Of a stretch of 10,667 nucleotides of DNA, positions 6,756 through 10,667 are shown one piece after another. This DNA comes from JACCRE01 sp049790855. GTDB taxonomy: Bacteria; Planctomycetota; Planctomycetia; Planctomycetales; Planctomycetaceae. Both the position numbers and the translations under genes were made by a program. The notes beneath the pieces are model-generated. The model was given only the letters and a program-made list of their open reading frames with translations, was not told the origin of the DNA and did no database searches. The stretch is taken from contig JBAQZJ010000480.1 in the NCBI GenBank assembly GCA_049790855.1, forward strand, positions 1 to 10,667. Direction: 5' to 3'. Position 1 is the stretch's first letter. Each line of letters opens with the position of its first letter.

Positions 6756-6812
6756 GGGCGGCGCGGCAAAGTAGAGAAGCGACGGAACCTCGACTCGGAC
6801 GGATCGCCAGAG

Positions 6813-7562
6813 ATGCTGCTCGACGAGCGACGCCGACGCATACTGGAAGCCATTGAAGAAAGAGGGTTTATATCTCTTCACGACTTGACGGATCGGTTTC
6901 CGGCGAGCGAATCCACCCTGCGACGAGATCTGGAACATCTTGACCGAATCGGCCAAATCCGACGTACACGCGGCGGAGCCGCGTATGTCGGCGATTCACT
7001 GACGACTTTTGAAGATCGCACCGTCGAGGCGGCTCCGCAAAAGCGGCGGATCGCCGCGGCGGTCGCCGAGCTGATTCAGCCCGGCGAGACAGTGCTGTTG
7101 GACGGCGGTACGACGACCTGCGAAGTCGCCAAGGCTCTCGCCGGCAAGCCGCTGCATGTGGTGACGAATTCCCTGCCCATCGCCTCGTTGCTCGTGAACC
7201 GTTCGGAGGTCGAGTTGCTGTTCGTCGGCGGATACCTCTACCCGAAAACGGGCGTGGCGCTCGGAGCGCTGGCCGTCTCGGCGCTGTCTGGAATCCGCGT
7301 GCGGCGACTGGTGATGAGCGCCGGGGGACTGACCGAAGACGGGCTGTTCAATACGAACAGCCTGCTCGTCGAAACCGAACGGCAAATGATCGCCGCCGCC
7401 GAAGAGGTGATTGTCGCCTGCGACAGCAGCAAGTTCGGCCGACCGGCACTCGCCCAGATCGCCCCGCTGTCGGCCGCTGGCCGCATCGTCACCGACGAGG
7501 GCATCACGGCGCACTGGCGGGACGTGTTTGAACGTGAAGGAATTGAACTGATCGTGGCGTAA
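6813..7562 (+). CDS. DeoR-family transcriptional regulator of the microcompartment operon
   Basis: This 249-residue protein has the normal length and layout of a DeoR-family sugar-phosphate-responsive regulator. Residues 1-57 are the winged helix-turn-helix DNA-binding domain, ending in the typical STLRRDL (34-40) and an RTRGGA turn (52-56). Residues 75-240 are the effector-binding domain with LLDGGTTT (96-102), VVTNS (116-120) and LFVGG (136-140), the sites that in relatives bind a phosphorylated sugar intermediate. The open frame could begin at a TTG at 6744, but that lies inside the likely control region and adds 23 residues not found in the family, so ATG 6813 is used. It is first in the cluster, 111 bp before pduL. 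In planctomycete microcompartment loci a DeoR-type gene accompanies the shell genes, and repression relieved by a fucose or rhamnose intermediate is the likely logic. The actual effector is not visible. Confidence 0.92.
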   Translation: MLLDERRRRILEAIEERGFISLHDLTDRFPASESTLRRDLEHLDRIGQIRRTRGGAAYVGDSLTTFEDRTVEAAPQKRRIAAAVAELIQPGETVLLDGGTTTCEVAKALAGKPLHVVTNSLPIASLLVNRSEVELLFVGGYLYPKTGVALGALAVSALSGIRVRRLVMSAGGLTEDGLFNTNSLLVETERQMIAAAEEVIVACDSSKFGRPALAQIAPLSAAGRIVTDEGITAHWRDVFEREGIELIVA

Positions 7563-7643
7563 GGCGAGCGGCGGGCGTCAGCCCTCCGAGATCGTGAATG
7601 GGGCTGGAGAGACGAACTCGGAAGGCCGACGCCTCCCGCTCGC
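7561..7643. repeat. Inverted-repeat element, copy A, between the regulator gene and pduL
   Basis: The left arm at 7563-7590 ends in GGCGTCAGCCCTCCGAG; 30 bases (7561-7590) are identical to 8485-8514. The right arm at 7617-7643 is an inverted, decayed copy matching 23 of 27 bases, with a 26-base loop. The identical block begins at the last two bases of the regulator's TAA stop. Copy B lies between pduL and BMC-H 1. There is no T-run after the right arm, so a Rho-independent terminator is unlikely. Confidence 0.85.
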
Positions 7644-7673
7644 GACGGTTCACAGACGGGACGCTAATTCGAG

Positions 7674-8459
7674 ATGTCACAAATCGCGAAACTCAACCGG
7701 GCCGACGTCGAGAAGGTCGTCCGCGAGATCCTGCTCGCCCGGATGACCGGCGGGGCGCCACAGACGCTCGGCAAGCACGTCGGGCCGGCGACCGGAGGGC
7801 CGCCCGTCGATTCGCTGCCGTCCGGCAACGGCGGCTCAACCGGCTCGACGGCGGAGACGAAACCGAATCCGCTCGTCGTCAACATCTCGGCCCGGCATTG
7901 TCACCTGACGCCGGAACATGTGCAGATCCTGTTCGGACAGGACGACCTGACGCCCGCCAAGTGGCTCTATCAGGACGGCTTCTACGCGGCGGAAGAGACG
8001 GTCACGATCTTCGGGCCGCGGCGGCGAATGATTCCGAACGTTCGCGTGCTCGGCCCGTGTCGCGGCGACAGCCAGGTCGAACTCGCTTTCACCGACGGCA
8101 TCAGCCTCGGTCTCGATCTGCCCGTCCGCATCAGCGGCGACGTCCAGGGGACCGCGGGCTGCATCCTCGTCGGCCCGAAAGGCGTCGTCGAACTGAAACA
8201 GGGCGTGATCCGCGCCATGCGGCACGTCCACATGGGCCCCGCCGACCTCGCCTACTTCGGCTGCAAGAACGGCGACAAAGTGCATCTGCGTGTCGAAAGC
8301 CGCGGATGCACGACGGTGTTGGAAGACCTCGTCGTGCGTGCCGGCGACAAGATCAAACTCGAGGTCCACCTCGATACCGACGAAGGAAACGCGATCGACC
8401 TGGAGCATGCGGCGAAGGTCGATCTGTTTGTGCCGAAAGCGTGCGAGTGCGCACATTGA
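7674..8459 (+). CDS. pduL: PduL-type phosphate acyltransferase with microcompartment targeting helix
   Basis: This 261-residue enzyme swaps CoA for phosphate on an acyl group (acyl-CoA + Pi to acyl-phosphate + CoA), freeing CoA inside the microcompartment and feeding the acetate kinase. Residues 1-24 form an amphipathic helix (alternating Ile/Leu/Val with charged residues) typical of shell-targeting peptides. A Gly/Pro/Ser/Thr linker spans about 25-66. The catalytic part has the di-zinc ligands of the family: HCH (His75, His77), Glu136 in SQVEL, HVH (His184, His186) and His232 in VHLDTDE. All expected ligands are present, so it should be active. The C-terminus is Cys-containing (ACECAH) and its last codons lie in a 21-bp tandem duplication. 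The ribosome site is weak. It is unrelated in fold to Pta. In lactaldehyde-forming compartments the substrate is expected to be lactyl-CoA or propionyl-CoA; which one is not decidable here. Confidence 0.95.
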   Translation: MSQIAKLNRADVEKVVREILLARMTGGAPQTLGKHVGPATGGPPVDSLPSGNGGSTGSTAETKPNPLVVNISARHCHLTPEHVQILFGQDDLTPAKWLYQDGFYAAEETVTIFGPRRRMIPNVRVLGPCRGDSQVELAFTDGISLGLDLPVRISGDVQGTAGCILVGPKGVVELKQGVIRAMRHVHMGPADLAYFGCKNGDKVHLRVESRGCTTVLEDLVVRAGDKIKLEVHLDTDEGNAIDLEHAAKVDLFVPKACECAH

Positions 8460-8480
8460 GCGTGCGCCTGCGCACATTGA
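8439..8480 (+). repeat. 21-bp tandem duplication spanning the pduL stop codon
   Basis: Positions 8439-8459 and 8460-8480 match at 20 of 21 bases (the differing base makes Glu in the first copy and Ala in the second). The unit is seven codons long, including TGA. In frame it reads ACECAH-stop then ACACAH-stop, so the gene is followed by a second in-frame stop. Confidence 0.85.
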
Positions 8481-8484
8481 GAGA

Positions 8485-8571
8485 AAGGCGAGCGGCGGGC
8501 GTCAGCCCTCCGAGTTTTCACGCCTGAGTTTTGAGGAACGATCTCGGAGGGCTGACGCCCCTCCGCTCGCC
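8485..8571. repeat. Inverted-repeat element, copy B, between pduL and BMC-H 1
   Basis: The left arm 8487-8514 is identical to the left arm of copy A. The right arm 8543-8571 is its near-perfect inverse, differing only by one extra base and one substitution around GGAGGGGCG. The loop is 28 bases. The size and layout match copy A (7561-7643), indicating a dispersed non-coding element rather than two unrelated hairpins. The transcript could fold into a long stem between the enzyme and shell genes. Confidence 0.88.
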
Positions 8572-8574
8572 GAC

Positions 8575-8588
8575 GACAACTGACAACT
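8575..8588 (+). repeat. Two tandem copies of GACAACT before BMC-H 1
   Basis: A 7-bp unit is repeated twice directly (8575-8581, 8582-8588), with a partial third unit GACATC following. It lies between the inverted-repeat element and the BMC-H 1 ribosome site. Function, if any, is unknown. Confidence 0.6.
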
Positions 8589-8612
8589 GACATCACTCTG
8601 GGAGAACTGACG

Positions 8613-8921
8613 ATGGCTGAAGTCCGACAAGCGCTGGGAATGATCGAAACCAAGGGCTTCGTCTGCCTGATCGAGGCGACCGACGCCATGCTCAAGGCCG
8701 CGAACGTGCAGATGGTCGGCTGGGAAAAGGTCGGCAGCGGTCTCGTGACGGCGTTCGTCACCGGCGACGTCGCCGCCGTCAAAGCCGCCGTCGATGCGGG
8801 GGCCAGCGCCGCCGGAAAGATCGGCGAGGTCGTCAGCGTGCAGGTCATTCCCCGGCCGCACGAAGAACTGGCGGCGGTTCTGCCCAAAGCCAAAGGCGGC
8901 AGCGCCGGCGGTGCCGAGTGA
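8613..8921 (+). CDS. Bacterial microcompartment shell protein, BMC-H type (shell protein 1)
   Basis: This 102-residue single-domain BMC protein (residues about 6-90, Pfam BMC fold) should form the flat hexagonal tiles of the shell. The opening signature is ALGMIETKGFVCLIEATDAMLKAA. Lys28 is the conserved edge lysine that packs between hexamers. The pore loop KVGSGL (39-44) is the classic small polar pore seen in PduA-like proteins, suited to small hydrophilic metabolites. The C-terminal tail (about 91-102) is Gly/Ala-rich and probably disordered. GGGAG lies 8 bases before the ATG, a good ribosome site consistent with high output of a major shell protein. It follows pduL by about 150 bp of repeat-rich spacer and precedes the second shell gene by 54 bp. 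Planctomycete loci normally carry two BMC-H genes, which fits this pair. Confidence 0.96.
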   Translation: MAEVRQALGMIETKGFVCLIEATDAMLKAANVQMVGWEKVGSGLVTAFVTGDVAAVKAAVDAGASAAGKIGEVVSVQVIPRPHEELAAVLPKAKGGSAGGAE

Positions 8922-8975
8922 ACCCCGTTCACCCATGAGTTGAGTCGGAATCCGCAAACGAACAGAGGCTGAGCC

Positions 8976-9365
8976 ATGAGCACCGACAGCGCCCAGCCGG
9001 CCCGCCCCCGCAGGGGCACACGAACACGACGCACGACATCCCCCGAGACCACGTCACCGCCGCCGGCCGCCGTGCCTGTGGAACGAAAGACCCTTTCTAT
9101 GAACGACGCCGTCGGATTTGTTGAGACACGCGGCCTGATCGCCCAGATCGAGGCCGCCGACGCCATGCTGAAGGCCGCCAACGTCCGCCTCGTCAAACAG
9201 GTGCAGATCGGCGGGGCCTACGTGACCACGATCATCCAGGGTGACGTCGGCAGCGTGCGTGCCGCCGTCGATGCCGGAGCCGCTGCCGCCAGCCAGGTGG
9301 GCGAGCTTGTCTCGGCCCACCTGATCGCCCGCCCCGCCGACGGATTGCTGCGGTCGTACGTCTGA
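8976..9365 (+). CDS. Bacterial microcompartment shell protein, BMC-H type, with basic N-terminal extension (shell protein 2)
   Basis: This is a 129-residue hexamer-forming shell protein. The BMC domain runs from about residue 43 to 122: AVGFVETRGLIAQIEAADAMLKAANV with edge Lys67, and a pore loop QIGGAY (77-82) that differs from KVGSGL in shell protein 1, so the two tiles probably have different pores. Residues 1-41 are an extra segment, rich in Arg, Pro, Thr and Ser with no hydrophobic residues to speak of, likely disordered. AGAGG stands 7 bases before ATG 8976, which supports translation of the extension. The internal ATG at 9099 would give a bare 88-residue domain but has no clear ribosome site. 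In solved shells, BMC-H termini lie on the concave, cytosol-facing side, so the basic tail may reach partners or nucleic acid outside the shell (inference). It is followed after 55 bp by the kinase gene. Confidence 0.94.
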   Translation: MSTDSAQPARPRRGTRTRRTTSPETTSPPPAAVPVERKTLSMNDAVGFVETRGLIAQIEAADAMLKAANVRLVKQVQIGGAYVTTIIQGDVGSVRAAVDAGAAAASQVGELVSAHLIARPADGLLRSYV

Positions 9366-9370
9366 AGCCA

Positions 9371-9386
9371 AGGGGTTGCAACCCCT
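9371..9386 (+). promoter_or_regulatory. Palindromic hairpin between shell gene 2 and the kinase gene
   Basis: AGGGGTTGCAACCCCT is a perfect 16-base palindrome starting 6 bases after the BMC-H 2 stop, and outer CC/GG bases extend it to 22 with one mismatch. A short GTCTTTCC follows, too weak for a firm terminator. A second small hairpin (9402-9405 with 9410-9413) precedes the kinase start. Together they could lower kinase output relative to the shell proteins or mark an mRNA processing site. Confidence 0.5.
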
Positions 9387-9420
9387 CGGTGTCTTTCCGG
9401 CCCCGGAACCGGGTCTCCGC

Positions 9421-10619
<1,199 letters not shown>

Positions 10620-10638
<19 letters not shown>

Positions 10639-10667
10639 CCCCTGGAGCTTCCTTGGCGTTCTTGGCG
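10620..10667 (+). repeat. Inverted repeat overlapping the end of the kinase gene, cut by the window edge
   Basis: CGCCAAGAACGCCAAG (10620-10635) and its exact inverse (10652-10667) form 16-bp arms around a 16-base loop. The left arm is still coding, and the TGA stop is at 10636-10638. Further CGCCAAG units precede it from 10612, so the element is probably longer and its right arm may continue past 10667. It could act as the transcript end, but any T-run lies outside the window. Confidence 0.75.

Noticed and set aside
6683..6794. 8-bp inverted repeat GTCGAGGT and ACCTCGAC about 97 bp apart before the regulator gene
   Set aside because: The arms are short and far apart, so a chance match is likely, and no symmetry was seen inside either arm as expected for an operator half-site.
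6744..6812. TTG start extending the DeoR-type regulator by 23 residues
   Set aside because: It falls within the AT-rich control region, has no ribosome site and adds residues outside the normal family length.
7598..8527. A 309-codon + strand frame overlapping pduL
   Set aside because: It is Arg/Pro/Ser shadow sequence in another frame. The PduL frame carries all the zinc ligands.
7561..8571. The two long inverted repeats as a CRISPR or as Rho-independent terminators
   Set aside because: There are only two copies with no regular spacers, and no T-run follows the right arms. A dispersed hairpin element fits better.

Overview
This is a GC-rich bacterial window, most likely from the phylum Planctomycetota. 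The main support is its right half: a DeoR-type regulator, a PduL phosphotransacylase with an N-terminal targeting helix, two BMC-H shell proteins and an acetate/propionate-family kinase, all on the + strand. This matches the known planctomycete/verrucomicrobia (PVM-type) bacterial microcompartment locus, described in planctomycetes for L-fucose and L-rhamnose breakdown. Small His/Gly/Tyr-rich secreted proteins and long coiled-coil proteins also fit planctomycetes. The assignment rests on gene content read by eye, not on a database search.

Left part (1-1567), - strand: two small secreted proteins rich in His, Tyr and Gly (42-854 and 1123-1419). They share the motif HYDYHP and are separated by a cluster of palindromes (975-1082) that includes a perfect 34-bp palindrome. 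Both have signal peptides and unknown function; metal binding is a reasonable guess.

Middle-left (1568-4386), - strand: trxA (thioredoxin), followed 74 bp downstream by a 750-residue cytosolic coiled-coil protein, probably one operon. A promoter with perfect sigma-70 -35 and -10 hexamers (TTGACA, 16 bp, TATAAT) lies at 4359-4386 in front of trxA. The two genes read away from a divergent + strand gene (4546-5883), which encodes a single-pass membrane protein with two similar beta-rich modules, function unknown. It is followed by purN (glycinamide ribonucleotide formyltransferase, de novo purine synthesis).

Right part (6666-10667), + strand: an AT-rich control region, the DeoR-family regulator, pduL, BMC-H 1, BMC-H 2 and the acetate kinase. 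In the expected pathway, an aldolase makes lactaldehyde inside the shell and an aldehyde dehydrogenase forms an acyl-CoA. PduL then converts the acyl-CoA to an acyl-phosphate, and the kinase recovers ATP. The aldolase, aldehyde dehydrogenase and BMC-P vertex genes are not in the window and presumably lie beyond the right edge. The operon's spacers are full of small repeats: an approximately 85-nt inverted-repeat element present twice (7561-7643 and 8485-8571), a 21-bp duplication spanning the pduL stop codon, a palindrome before the kinase gene, and a large inverted repeat that supplies the end of the kinase coding sequence.

I see no tRNA, rRNA, CRISPR array, transposase or prophage gene. The microcompartment itself is a known system. 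The less ordinary points are the changed active-site residues of the kinase, the basic N-terminal extension of the second shell protein, and the repeat elements inside the operon.
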